64,000 nt of DNA from Bombyx mori (Eukaryota > Arthropoda > Insecta > Lepidoptera > Bombycidae), in assembly GCF_030269925.1 (NCBI RefSeq), contig NC_085130.1, forward strand, positions 3,608,501 through 3,672,500, written 5' to 3'. The position numbers and the translations under genes are program-made. Below are positions 52,030-62,600 of the stretch, piece by piece (within the stretch, counting starts at the first letter, position 1; every line of letters begins with the position of its first letter). The notes under the pieces are model-generated. The model was not told the DNA's origin, searched no databases, and worked only from the letters and a program-made list of their open reading frames with translations.

Positions 52030-52269
52030 ACTGGTGGTAGGACCTCTTGTGAGTCCGCGCGGGTAGGTACCACCACCCTACCTATTTCTGCCGTGAAGCA
52101 GTAATGCGTTTCGGTTTGAAGGGCGGGGCAGCCGTTGTAACTATACTGAGACCTTAGAACTGATCTCTCAAGGCGGGTGGCGCATGTACGTTGTAGATGT
52201 CTATGGGCTTCAGTAACCACTTAACACCAGGAGGGATGTGAGCTCGTCCACCCATCTAAGCAATAAAAA
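52030..52269 (+). mobile_element. Bm1 SINE, headless copy
   Basis: Starts exactly at ACTGGTGGTAGGACCTC and ends ..CATCTAAGCAATAAAAAAAT. Close to consensus. Confidence 0.92.
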
Positions 52270-52354
52270 AATCTTTGTCTGGTTTTCGGCATCCTTCTGG
52301 GTGAGGTTATTCTCCTCCACATCTTCCTTGGATATGATTCCTTATACCTTTCTT

Positions 52355-52460
52355 AAAAGATTGGATGTGGAAGGCGGAGGATCGTTCATTGTGGTGTACT
52401 TTGGGAGAGGCCTACATCCAGCAGAGATGGAGAGATACAGGCTGACGATGATATCTTCCT
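52355..52460 (+). mobile_element. Possible LINE 3' tail scrap
   Basis: GGATGTGGAAGGCGGAGGAT and GGGAGAGGCCTACATCCAGC followed by AGCAGAGATGGAGAGATACA resemble the LINE C-terminal end encoding ..EDRSLW..LGEAYIQQRW... The frame is short and the call is tentative. Confidence 0.4.
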
Positions 52461-52539
52461 TTACCACATCTATCCTGCGTTTCTTGGGTCTAATGCGGGT
52501 TCTATGACCTGGTACCTATTTCTATAATAATATAAGAAA

Positions 52540-52789
52540 CTAGCTGTACCCGTCTGTTTCGTTGGGCATTTAAAATTAACATTGTTATTTCCCACCCCCA
52601 CAAAGATTCTCATAATTATCGCCCCTGCAACTGGTGTAGGGAGTTCAACACTCATATAAATATTAGCCTATTCATTAAGTACATATATTTTCTACATGGA
52701 TACCAAGTTTCAAGTCAATCGGATGCACGGTTCAGTAGTTATAACGGAACATCCCTAAAAACCACTGTAGATTTATATATTAGTATAGA
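52540..52789 (-). mobile_element. Non-autonomous Helitron (CTGTACCCGTCTGTTTCG family)
   Basis: CTAGCTGTACCCGTCTGTTT to TTTATATATTAGTATAGA. The left flank is A and the right flank is C. Single copy in this window. Confidence 0.78.
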
Positions 52790-53512
52790 CAGTCTCGAAA
52801 AATTATGAAATTTCAAACAATAATTAGACGTCTGTGTTACTTTATTCTACTATAATTAAAAAAAAAAAAAAACACACACACACAGCCTACATTTTTAAAT
52901 AAATGAGCACACATCGCATAAGAAAAACATTAAGCCAGTTAATATTTGCTTCGAAAGTTTGAGTTTTAATAGCAACTCCATGGTTTTCATCATCGTTTTG
53001 CGCCGATATCTGGATAGTTAAAAACCAAGATTATCACCTTAAGGACAAATGAGCTTACTTTTAAAATGTTAATTTCTTTTAATATTTGACATGTCTTTTT
53101 TTTTTTTAAATTCAAAATCGTACATACTGCACTTTTTCTTGAGACGGCTGCTAATGGTAATGGTAAATGTTTTGAATGATATAAATAACGATATATCAAT
53201 CGCTTCGCAAAAAGAGATACGATTTAAAATGTTTCAAGCAATATATTTCATAGTTTACTGTTTAACATATGGCTCAGACTGATATGAATTATAACGATAA
53301 AAGATGATTTAAAAAAAAATTATTGTGGGCACCGCATCTTTTTTGGTCCATTTGTATTTTAGGTTTGTTTGTTCTTCGAGCTAAAAGGTTATTTAAAATA
53401 AAAATAAAACTGTTATATTGTTTACGGCCGCCATTTTGGAGCTTAGTGATATATACAAGATTTCCCAGTGGTGTTTTCGACTAATAATTGTTAGTTCTGT
53501 TAAAGACTGATT
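52790..53512. other. Unassigned AT-rich interval
   Basis: A run followed by (CA)n at about 52859-52883. No element is identified. Confidence 0.4.
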
Positions 53513-53945
53513 TTGAAGTCGTCGTGGCCTAAAGGATAAGACGTCCGGTGCATTCGTGTTGAAGCGATGCACCGGTGTTCGAATCCCGCAGGCGGGTACC
53601 AATTTTTCTAATGAAATATGTACTCAACAAATGTTCACGATTGACTTCCACGGTGAAGGAATAACATCGTGTAATAAAAATCAAACCCGCAAAATTATAA
53701 TTTGCGTAATTACTGGTGGTAGGACCTCTTGTGAGTCCGCGCGGATAGGTACCACCGCCCTGCTTATTTCTGCCGTGAAGCAGTAATGCGTTTCGGTTTG
53801 AAGGGTTGGGGTAGCCGTTGTAACTATACTGAGACTTTAGAACTTGTATCTCAAGGTGGGTGGCGCGTCTACGTTGTAGATGTCTATGGGCTCCAGTAAC
53901 CACTTAACATCAGGTGGGCTGTGAGCTCGTCCACCCATCTAAGCA

Positions 53946-53976
<31 letters not shown>
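53513..53976 (+). mobile_element. Bm1 SINE, full-length with long A tail
   Basis: Complete head, linker and body, ending in AAGCAATA plus an A run to 53976. AAGAC occurs just outside both ends, a possible short target duplication. It is the best reference copy of the family in this window. Confidence 0.95.
53525..53587 (+). promoter_or_regulatory. Internal RNA polymerase III promoter of Bm1
   Basis: A-box-like TGGCCTAAAGGAT at 53525-53537 and B box GGTGTTCGAATCCC at 53574-53587 are spaced as in tRNA-derived SINEs. Confidence 0.8.
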
Positions 53977-53978
<2 letters not shown>

Positions 53979-54158
53979 CAGGGTCCATAAAAAGCAGAGG
54001 TTTGACACCCACAGTCCTAGCTGCTCCAATTTGACTGCCTACAGATACCGGTTTTTTGCGGTAAGTACTCAAAGGTTTCTGCTGATAGAATAATATAATG
54101 TTAAATAGACCGAGAACATGCCTGCGTAATATAATATATATATAGCAATAAGAAAAGT
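53977..54158. other. Unassigned sequence
   Basis: Nothing recognised. Confidence 0.4.
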
Positions 54159-54478
54159 TCACGATTGACTTGCACGGTGAAGGAATAATATCGTGTAATA
54201 AAAATCAAACCCGCAAAATTATAATTTGCGTAATTACTGATGGTAGGACCTCTTGTGAGTTCGCACGGGTAGGTGCCACCGCCCCGCCTATTTCTGCCGT
54301 GAGGCAGTACTTAATGCGTTTCGGTTTGAAGGGTGGAGCAGCCGTTGTAACTAAACTCAAACTTCTAGACCTTAGAACTTATATCTCAAGGTGGATGGCG
54401 CATTTACGTTGTAGATGTCTATGGGCTGCAGTAACCACTTTACACCAGGTGGGCGGTGAGCTCTTCCACCCATCTAGT
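54159..54478 (+). mobile_element. Bm1 SINE, truncated in the linker
   Basis: Starts TTCACGATTGACTTGCACGG and ends ..CTTCCACCCATCTAG. It has a 14-bp internal insertion (AAACTCAAACTTCTAGACC region). Confidence 0.88.
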
Positions 54479-54840
54479 GACTCGGGAGAGAATTGTCGGT
54501 TTTCGTGAGCTACGGTATCCTAGTGAGATCCTCTGATGAGATCAGCTCGTGTATATTAGATGCTAATAAAAAACGGTAAAATTTATGAATATATGCCTTT
54601 TAATACTGTATAAACTATTATATACCTATATGTATGTATGTATTTGTAATTTAATATAAATTTCATTGCACCTACCACTATTTACTCTGCACTACCTTTG
54701 GTTGACTGGTAGAGAATGTCTTAGGCATTAATTCCGCCAATGTAAAATTTGCATGAAGTGTAATAAATAAAATTAATAATAATATAACAATAATAAATGC
54801 TAATTTTCGATTCACTATACAATTTCGTAGTGCTAACAAA
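54479..54840. other. Unassigned AT-rich sequence
   Basis: Nothing recognised. Confidence 0.4.
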
Positions 54841-55119
54841 TCTTTGTATATAAAAATGAATTGCTGTTCGTTAGTCTCGCTAAAACTCGAGAACGGCTGG
54901 ACCGATTTGGTTAATTTTGGTCTCGAATTATTTGTGGAAGTCCAGAAAAAGTTTAAAAGGTGAATAAATATGAAAATGCTCGGAATTAAATAAAAATTAC
55001 AATTTTGTTGTGTCCCCCGTCGAACGGATTCCTATTGTTTGTTTTATGTTTATTTTATACAAAAGTTTAGGTCTTTTATTTGTCGATTGAGGCACTACGA
55101 AGTCTGCCGGGTCAGCTAG
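54841..55119 (+). mobile_element. Non-autonomous Helitron (GACCCGGCAGACTTCG family), plus orientation
   Basis: TCTTTGTATATAAAAATGAA to AGTCTGCCGGGTCAGCTAG, flanked by A (54840) and T (55120), 279 bp. Both ends are intact. Confidence 0.92.
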
Positions 55120-55827
55120 TTACATATAAAAATTATTATACGCACAGACTAATTTTGTATGTAAATGAAGTGTTCAAATTCAAAACCGATCAATAATTAC
55201 AATGTAACCTCGAATTTTAGTCATTGATTGGTAAACAAACATTTACTCCGATACAAAGTTTAAAAGGAAAGTTTCATTCAAAATAACAAGAACACAAACC
55301 GGTCGTGTTATGCAGAAGCGATACAGCCAAATCAATCTACTGGAGCACAGACTAGCAAGTACGAGGACCTTTTTGTTGTGTGTTCCATACAGAAAGGTAG
55401 AACTTACCATCCTGCCGTTGCCCCAAAAGTGTTAATAAATTGAAATGAAAAAAAAAAAGGTCAAACAAATTGCTTGGTTCTTTTTTGCATGACGCGATTT
55501 AAATAAATGCGGCAATAGAACATTCTGGCTAGAGTATTCCAAAAACAAATTGTTGAAACTGCATTTCAAGATGGCCGCCTTGACAATTGCGAACCTTAAT
55601 TTAATTTTGTTGAAACTCGTCAACAAGAATTTCTGTGACGCGAGAGTAAACAAGAAATATTACTGCGAGTGCTTTTTTTTCTTCATTCGTTTTGCCAATC
55701 GGGGCTTTTAATGTTTTAGCAGTGAGACTTCTTTTGTTTTGTTGAGCTAAGTTAAAGGCATTAATGTAATCCATCTTAATACATATTAACTAGACGACTC
55801 TCGGATGGAAATGCGAAAGTGCTGTGT
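55120..55827. other. Unassigned interval
   Basis: AT-rich. A 73-codon minus-strand frame at 55432-55653 has no recognised motif. Confidence 0.4.
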
Positions 55828-56073
55828 AGTTTTTTTTATTGCTTAGATGGGGTGACCAACTCACAGCCCACCTGGGGTTAAGTGGTTACTGGAGCCCATA
55901 GAAATCTACAACGTAAATGCGCCACCCACCTTGAGATATAAGTTCTAAGGTCTCAAGTATAGTTACAACGGCTGCTCCACCCTTCAAACCGAAACGCATC
56001 ACTGCTTCACGACAGAAATAGGCAGGGTGGTGGTACCTACCCGTGCGGATTCCCAAGCGGTTCTACCACTAGT
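55828..56073 (-). mobile_element. Bm1 SINE, headless copy
   Basis: From TTTTTTATTGCTTAGATGGG to GTTCTACCACTAGT. Confidence 0.9.
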
Positions 56074-56671
56074 ATTTTCGAACGCCACACCCCCAACACG
56101 AGGGGATGATGACGTGGCCCAAGAATATTTCCACTGTCACTTTTCTAATGTCTAATAAGGAACGATACGTCACGAATGACATTCATACTTATTCATACGT
56201 ATTCACACGTCAAAAGGTGAATGTGTATAACGAATGTCATGACCAATTTAGGTTTAATGAAATTTGAATTGCGTGCTCTAGATACTTTTTATTTTATCTT
56301 ATAACTTTCGTCCCGTCCTGACAAAGGGAAGCGTGCACTTTAAGCAATGCTAGAACATTTTAAGCTTCCAAATAATCGGTACATGTCTGCTGAGGCTAAT
56401 AAACATACACATTAAAAAATATCTTAATACTCCACGATCGTTAATTAAAGACTAGCAATGACAATGATAATAACAATGTACGATCGTAACATTAACAATC
56501 GCGGCTTTAATTTAAAAAGCACTTTCCATTAACCGAAATGCTTATGATGAAAATGATCGGCTTGCCTAACTCAGGATCTTAATTGTGAGACGCGATGCTA
56601 ATGGCTATTGCTATGGTAAAGATACTTCAACTAGACAGGAAACAGAAGTAATTTCTTTTTTATTCTGCTGA
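56074..56671. other. Unassigned interval containing a stem-loop
   Basis: The stem-loop is listed separately. The rest is AT-rich without recognised elements. Confidence 0.4.
56176..56240. ncRNA. Candidate stem-loop
   Basis: ATGACATTC at 56176-56184 pairs exactly with GAATGTCAT at 56232-56240. Inside, TACGTATTCAC pairs with GTGAATGTGTA over 9 of 11 positions, with a loop of about 10 bases. Could be a hairpin RNA or a palindrome remnant. Confidence 0.25.
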
Positions 56672-56838
56672 TGGTCCCACGAGATGATCGGACCAAATTC
56701 GATCTTGTCTGGACATTAAGCTCCACGATGCCCTCCGAGGCCTCCACGAGGCCAAGGATCACAGCAGATGGAGAGCAATTGTACATGAGAGCGGAGAGTC
56801 AGTAATGAGGAGAGCGATGCGAGGAGGAGATTCTGATT
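56672..56838 (+). mobile_element. RTE-type LINE 3' end, decayed
   Basis: The frame after GGTCCCACGAGATGATCGGA gives SDQIRSCLDIKLHDALRGLH and DHSRWRAIVHESG, the C-terminal RTE-like signature, with an in-frame stop where the conserved RW is expected. A (GGA)n-like end follows. Confidence 0.65.
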
Positions 56839-57239
56839 AGGATGTTGACTCAAAATAATAATAAAATTATTGTACTGTGATCGGTCCTTGATACGTGTGC
56901 AAATTTTCAAGTTAAACGGACTTTTAGAAGTTGCTGAAAATTAGACAGTTGGATACATGTCAAGCTAGTAGATATGTTGAAAAAAAAAGTTAAATAATTT
57001 TGTTAGTCTTAAGACTGAGCTATTTCTTAACTTGAGTTTCATCTTCACGATTTATTGATTAGTGTCTGTTATGTATTTCGTGTTCTGTACGAGAATCTAC
57101 AATAACGGTCTAGTTTATAGATCGAATAAAGGACTAATGTATCAATAGACATCATTGTCTAAAGTGTCTACTGAAACACTTCCAGTGACATTCCAAATCT
57201 ACAAGTCTATTAGAAGTGTTTTCCGTGTTTATTCGTCTA
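56839..57239. other. Unassigned AT-rich sequence
   Basis: Nothing recognised. Confidence 0.4.
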
Positions 57240-57660
57240 AACGATAACGCCCCCTTGTTGACGCTACAACCCTAAAGGGGGGGCGGTAAGAGTGCCAGAA
57301 AAAATGGGAGCGTTGTGTGGAACCTTGGGAAGCGATTTGTAATTTCATCTGGGAGGACTCTTAGACACCGACTGAGCTTTCGCTGTGTGTAGTGTGTAGT
57401 GTAGTAGTGTGTGTGTAGTGTGTAGTTCGTAGTGGTTTTGAAGTAGGTGAAAAAATGGGGTCGCTAAAAAATAATCTATTCTCAGACTGGTCAGTAGACA
57501 AAATAAGTTTAGGAAACTCTGGTCTAAACACATACAAAACAAGGACAAGTACAGCCAGACTAAGAATGTCAGCTGATATGTTATTTGGTAGGATAATACC
57601 CACGTGCCATAAGAAAGCAGTAGAAGTAACTATACGAAGCTGGAATCTGATCACATAACC
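57240..57660. other. Unidentified segment with TGTGTAG minisatellite and small ORF
   Basis: GGGGGGGCGGTAAGAGTGCC, then a TGTGTAG-type minisatellite at 57388-57432, then a 67-codon frame (57455-57658) starting GGTGAAAAAATGGGGTCG. The peptide MGSLKNNLFSDWSVDKISLG... is not recognised. The layout (G-rich region, repeat, short frame) could be a promoter with a first exon or part of a retroelement. Confidence 0.3.
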
Positions 57661-57979
57661 GACCAAACTATGAGCCTAAACAAACTGCGCCAACCAAACG
57701 CTCTCAAATCAAATACCGTATTGTTTGCGCATGAAAGCCGAAATTACAGGTTGTAATAATTCAGATTTGAAGCGTTGAAAACTGAGTGGTCGTTCGTATG
57801 CAATCGTGATTCTATATAACGAAACGTAATCGATCTCCGAGCTCTAAAAATATGTTTAATGTCCCAGTTAATGTTGATTTGTATGCAGTTGCAGACGGAA
57901 ATTATATGAGATGTTTGAGTTGATGGAATGCGCTTTTGAACGCTACGTTTTTCTCTTTATTTGATTAATTTTATTTGCT
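57661..57979. other. Unassigned sequence
   Basis: Nothing recognised. Confidence 0.4.
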
Positions 57980-58205
57980 TATGGTGGTAGGATCTCTTGT
58001 GAGTCCATGCTATTTCTACCGTGAAGCAGTAATGCGTCGTTTCGGCTTGAAGGGTGGGGCAGCCGTTGTAACTATACTTGACACCTTAGAACTTATATCT
58101 CAACGTGGGTGGCGCATTTACATCGTAGATGTCTATGGGCTCCAGTAAAGACTTAACACCAGGTGGGCTGTGAGCTTGTCCACCCATATAAGCAATAAAA
58201 ATAAA
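57980..58205 (+). mobile_element. Bm1 SINE, small internal deletion
   Basis: TTATGGTGGTAGGATCTCTT to ..CATATAAGCAATAAAAATAA. The stretch CACGGGTAGGTACCACC is missing. Confidence 0.88.
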
Positions 58206-58757
58206 TAAGAAACTAGCGCTGTGAATTCGTCTGGTCAATTGCATACGAAAATAACTTAAAGATCAGACCGGACCAGTATTGACCAGACTAGTTGCAAAAC
58301 TTTGCTTAAAGGCCTTTTGCTTTGTTGTAAGTGCATCTAGCGTTCGCGGTTGAGTTGTATTTGAGTTGTGAGACCGACAACTAATTAGTTTGATACCATT
58401 AGGAGACTCTCTTCTAATCCACCACGTCATATACATCACCAACGTTGACCTGTAAACTAAATACCCCCTTTTGAATTTCAGAATGACAAATTCTTCGGTT
58501 TTCACGAGTGGCAGACATTTAAACTACTTTTACGGTCCGTATCTTGAATTTATTGTTTTCATTTTATTATTTCCGTCGTTTTCTATGCTTTACAGTTCTT
58601 GTCGTGTGGCCACGCAGTCAGTCCCAGTTCTTTATCGTTCGTTTGAAAAGAAACCACAAGATTGAACCCGTAAGGGTAATTTTAACTTGCGCCATCATGT
58701 ACCCTGTCTCGAACAATCTTTTCGCGAGTTCACGAAGGACCGTTGCGTCTAAATCAT
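58206..58757. other. Unassigned interval
   Basis: Frames of 64-80 codons at 58263-58777 overlap on both strands. None shows a recognised domain. Confidence 0.4.
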
Positions 58758-59184
58758 GTTTTTTTTTTATTGCTTAGATGACGAGCTCATAGCCCACCTG
58801 GTGTAAAGTAGTTACTGGAGCCCATAGACATCCACAACGCAAATGCGCCACCCACCTTAAGGTATAAGTCCTAAGATCTCAAGTATAGTTACAACGGGTG
58901 CCCCACCCTCCAAACCGAAATACATTACTTTTTCACAGCAGAAATAGGCGGGGTGGTGATACCCACCTCACACGAGGTCCTACCACCAGTAATTACGCAA
59001 ATTATAATTTTGCGGGTTTGATTTTTATTACACGATGTCATTCTTTCACCGTGGAAGTCAATCGAGAACATTTGTTGAATACGTATTTCATTACAAAAAT
59101 TGGTACCCGCCTGAGATTCGAACACCGGTGCATCGCTCAACACGAATGCACCGGACGTCTTATCCGTTAGGCCACGACGACTTC
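58758..59184 (-). mobile_element. Bm1 SINE, full-length with tRNA-like head
   Basis: T run, body, linker (CACCGTGGAAGTCAATCGAG) and head at the right end (GAGATTCGAACACCGGTGC, then CCGTTAGGCCACGACGACTT). The best minus-oriented headed copy. Confidence 0.93.
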
Positions 59185-59488
59185 GATATATAACTGTCTG
59201 TCTTTTCGATTACTTCAAACTGTTTGTTCCACTGAAACAATTGTTGATACCAATCATTACAACGGATGCAAATGCGAGGACATAATAGGCGTATTATGCG
59301 TGTTAACGTTTCCTAGTTAATTGCACGTCGTTGTTAATTAACGCAGAGGAACCGCGTTTGGCTGAGTATGCTAATTAATTGTCATCGCACAACAGCTAAT
59401 GACACGGAATTGCACCATTCTAAGATCGCGTTGCTAGATTAAGGGGCCAGGGCGCACCTAATCCGGTCACAGGAGCCCATAGGTAACA
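59185..59488. other. Unassigned sequence
   Basis: Contains TTAATTAACG-type AT-rich motifs only. Confidence 0.4.
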
Positions 59489-59685
59489 CAACTGGTGGTT
59501 GGACCTCTTGTGTGTCCGCACGGGTAGGTATCACCACCTATTAATAATTTCTGCCGTGAAGAAGTAATGCCTTTGGGATTGAAAGGTGGGGCAGCTCTTG
59601 TATTATAACAGTGGGACTTATCGCTCATGTCTCAAGGTTGCATTTACGTCGAAGATGTCTCTGAGTTCTCGTAAACTGATTCACG
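59489..59685 (+). mobile_element. Old, diverged Bm1 copy
   Basis: ACTGGTGGTTGGACCTCTTG to CGTAAACTGATTCACGAC, with many substitutions and a lost 3' end. Confidence 0.7.
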
Positions 59686-59746
59686 ACAGAAATAGCCAAG
59701 ATAATATACCTACCTGTACGCAATACTCATTCTTGAGATTACGTAT

Positions 59747-60120
59747 TGTTACGCCGGTAAGAGTAACGCCATCTATCGCCAATTAGCCGAAACGAATATC
59801 AATGAAACTCGTAACGTCGAGAGAGATCGAGAAGTACAACATAATCTATTGTCAGATAGCGGAAACACACAATACTCGACTTGTGTGGAATATTCTCGAT
59901 AATTCTAGGGATGTCGTATCGACTATAAAGGCGTTGCAGAGATGGCACGCAGTCAGTTAGTAATCGGAACTACTCGAAAGGAAACAGCAAACGGATCACC
60001 TAAAGCGGAAGAAGCGAATTAAGAATTTTAAAGTGTTCTGTGTGTATAGTAAGTGATAAATACAGTTTTAAGTTGTAATCTGGTAGAATTTGTATTTATC
60101 CCGAACCCCAGAACGTAACA
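59747..60120 (+). mobile_element. Solo LTR (family A) with perfect 4-bp target duplication
   Basis: Starts TGTTACGCCGGTAAGAGTAA and ends CCCGAACCCCAGAACGTAACA. The termini form the perfect short inverted repeat TGTTACG/CGTAACA, and GTAT lies on both sides (59743-59746 and 60121-60124). 374 bp with no internal domain. The structure is that of an LTR from a Gypsy- or Pao-like element left by recombination between two LTRs. The family is not named. Confidence 0.9.
59924..59958 (+). promoter_or_regulatory. LTR core promoter: TATA box and initiator
   Basis: TATAAAG at 59924-59930 and TCAGTT at 59953-59958, about 30 bases apart, as expected for arthropod RNA polymerase II promoters. Conserved in the 4888 copy and degraded in the 32759 copy. 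Confidence 0.6.
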
Positions 60121-60124
60121 GTAT

Positions 60125-60401
60125 CAACGCCAACTTCAACCTTCGACCAATTCCCAGAAAACAGATCGTGCAGCGCAACTAAGATCCAAAGTGGATCCGG
60201 CTTTGATTGATCTATGAGACCAGGAAGGTCGATCGTTATGAAGGATCTATGTTTTGACATTTCAAATTCTAATGTTCTAGTGTAATTCAAATCAATAAGA
60301 TTCGATCATGATCAAAAGAATATATCTTTAGAGATCTTATTTGCTCACACTTGGCTATCCACTTTTGAGTATGAACTAATAATACAAACATTCAATGCTT
60401 T
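60125..60401. other. Unassigned sequence
   Basis: Nothing recognised. Confidence 0.4.
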
Positions 60402-60745
60402 CAGGAACTATTCGAGATGATCCCTCATCTTCTTTTTATCGTCGCACCTCCCGCCATCGGAGCAGAGTTCATCCATATTATCTGGAACCGCTGCGTTCAT
60501 CGACAGTTCGTTTCCAAAGATCTTTTTTGCCACGTACCATCCGGCTATGGAATGAGCTCCCCTCCACGGTGTTTCCCGAGCGTTATGACATGTCCTTCTT
60601 CAAACGAGGCTTGTGGAGAGTATTAAGCGGTAGGCATCGGCTTGGCTCTGCCCCTGGCATTGCTGAAGTCTATGGGCGACGGTAACCACTCACCATCAGG
60701 TGGGCCGTATGCTTGTCTGCCTACAAGGGCAACAAAAAAAAACAA
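60402..60745 (+). mobile_element. Jockey-like LINE 3' end with ORF2 C terminus
   Basis: Starts with codons for QELFEMIPH. A frameshift follows near 60430. It continues as FYRRTSRHRSRVHPYYLEPL, FQRSFLPRTIRLWNELPST and the GLALPLALLKS-type 3' end with an A tail. Very similar to the 48653 copy but in the opposite orientation. Dead copy. Confidence 0.82.
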
Positions 60746-61286
60746 TTCAAAATCAAACTTAGTCATGCAGTACATTTTTTTAACTAACTCTTTTTCAACG
60801 ACTCTCACCCGGAAAGAACAATAAATTGTAGTGAAAAAATACTGGTATTTTTAAAAATGCCTCCAGCCAAAACCAGCGGTAGGTCCTTTCAAGTCCGCAT
60901 ATTGCGATACGTTTTGATGCACTTTAATAAAACCAACATAAACCTAACTACGCCGAACATTCAGAGTCCAGATTGAACATAACGGAAGTAATTCACATAC
61001 GCCTTTATGACTCTGTAAACGGCTTTTAAAGACTTTCTGCAGCAACACGTGTAAAGAACGGCTGTAAAACCGTTCGGATACGTTAAATAAATTTAAATAT
61101 TTCACATTGCTTTTTATTGCGGTAGTTTTAATCGAATACGGCCCACGTTTCCTACGGCCAAGCTCGAATTGAGACGTAAAATGAACAGTCACAAATTCTA
61201 TAGACAATCCGACCATCGCGGCGTCGGGACGGCCATGATCCAATTCGAATTTCGATCTCATTTGAAAATGGCTGCTTACATGTTCT
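60746..61286. other. Unassigned interval
   Basis: GCGGTAGGTCCTTTCAAGTC at about 60878 may be a Bm1 scrap. A 105-codon minus-strand frame (60944-61261) has no recognised domain. Confidence 0.4.
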
Positions 61287-61750
61287 CGAAATTATCGTGG
61301 CCTAAAGGATAAGGCGCCTGGTGTATTCGTGACAAGCGATGCGACAGTGCCGGTGTTCGAATCCCGCAAGAAGGTACCTTTTTTTCTAATGAAATACGTA
61401 CTTAATATGTGTTCATAAATAATTTTACGCGTTCTTACAGCCTACTGAGTTTCTCGCCGGATCTTCCCAGTGGGTCGCGTTTCCGATCCGGTGGTAGATT
61501 CTGTGAAGCACTGCTCTTGCTAGGGCCAGTGCTAGCAACACTCCCGATTTGAGCCCCGTAAGCTCACCTAGTAGCCCGGGGAATCTAAAATAACCCCTCA
61601 AGGTTACTAGAATAGGTAGGAAAAAAAAAAACCGTCTTATGAGTCCGCACGGGTAGGTACTACCGCCCTAACCCATTTCTGCCGTGAAGCAGTAATGTAT
61701 TTCGGTTTGAAGGGCGGGCCAGTCGTTGTACTGTACTATAGAGCTTTATT
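61287..61750 (+). mobile_element. Headed Bm1 SINE split by a BMC1-type fragment
   Basis: The head and linker (TTATCGTGGCCTAAAGGATA, GTGTTCGAATCCCGCAAGAA, to about 61431) are separated from the body (GTCTTATGAGTCCGCACGGG to TGTACTGTACTATAGAG, from 61634) by 200 bp of LINE. The body 3' end is lost. Confidence 0.75.
61432..61631 (+). mobile_element. BMC1-type LINE 3' end inserted in Bm1
   Basis: CAGCCTACTGAGTTTCTCGC to CTAGAATAGGTAGGAAAAAA with an intact A tail. Confidence 0.75.
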
Positions 61751-61882
61751 GTTGCAGTCGCAGTCAATATTTCAATTGGTAAGGTCAGTACAAAAAACTA
61801 CTGGAAAAATACGAGATACACCAACTTTCAAAAACAAAAAAAATCAAGATCGAAGCACCGGTGAAAAATTCTGAGGTTACAT
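61751..61882. other. Unassigned sequence
   Basis: Ends with GGTTACAT, the left target duplication of the next element. Confidence 0.5.
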
Positions 61883-62129
61883 CAAGGGCGGATCCAGCTT
61901 TCACATAGTCAAATTAAGATGCGTTCGTTACCAAACGTTTGCCATTATACAAAGTTATTATATTATATTCAATTAATTAAATATTGAAGGTATGTAGTTA
62001 CATAAAATCTGTACGGTGACAAAATATATAAATAAAATCATTATATTCAATTAGTGATCCACCTAAGTCCTGGACCCAGCTCAGGGGGTGGTCATGACCC
62101 CCATGACCCTCCCCCTGGATCCGCCATTG
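61883..62129. mobile_element. hAT-type MITE with perfect 8-bp target duplication
   Basis: CAAGGGCGGATCCAG at the left and CTGGATCCGCCATTG at the right are inverted repeats (one mismatch in 15). GGTTACAT flanks both sides (61875-61882 and 62130-62137). TIR style and 8-bp duplication indicate hAT. 247 bp, no transposase. Confidence 0.88.
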
Positions 62130-62137
62130 GGTTACAT

Positions 62138-62492
62138 ACACACTTACAAACAAATACAGTCGAATTGAAAACCTTCTTTTGTTGAAACCGCCTAAAACAG
62201 TTTCGCGAACAAGACCCAATCAAAACATTACATCATAAAGCAATGTAACCTAACTCCGCCGTAATTATTACCAAATTATTTCGTGCCCCAAAACTACCAT
62301 ATTATTATACTAACGACTTCGACGAAAACTTTCTGAAGCCATTCAGAGCGTTCTGTAAATACAAATAAACTAAAACTATTAATAGATATGCTCGGATTTG
62401 AGGAATCGTATATGACGGAGTGACTTGTGACGTCACGACTGATTTCGTGAGACGCTGACGTCATTCGATCCCTTACATAGTGACAGTAAATT
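62138..62492. other. Unassigned sequence
   Basis: Nothing recognised. Confidence 0.4.
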
Positions 62493-62600
62493 GTAACTAT
62501 ACTGAGATCTTAGAACGTCGTAGATATCTATGGGCTCCAGTAACCACTTAACACCAGGTGGGCTGTGAGCTCGTCCACCCATCTTAGTAATAAAAAAAAT
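62493..62600 (+). mobile_element. Bm1 SINE 3' fragment
   Basis: AACTATACTGAGATCTTAGA, a 25-bp deletion, then ATCTATGGGCTCCAGTAACC to ATCTTAGTAATAAAAAAAAT. Confidence 0.82.

Noticed and set aside
53513..53600. tRNA gene on the plus strand (also at 6418, 14639, 30488, 49274, 61287, 36535, and 28660-28832 minus)
   Set aside because: Only the A and B boxes are tRNA-like. The acceptor and anticodon arms are not complete and the same SINE body follows each time. They are tRNA-derived SINE heads.
60944..61261. 105-codon minus-strand ORF
   Set aside because: No recognised motif and no supporting context. Left as unassigned.
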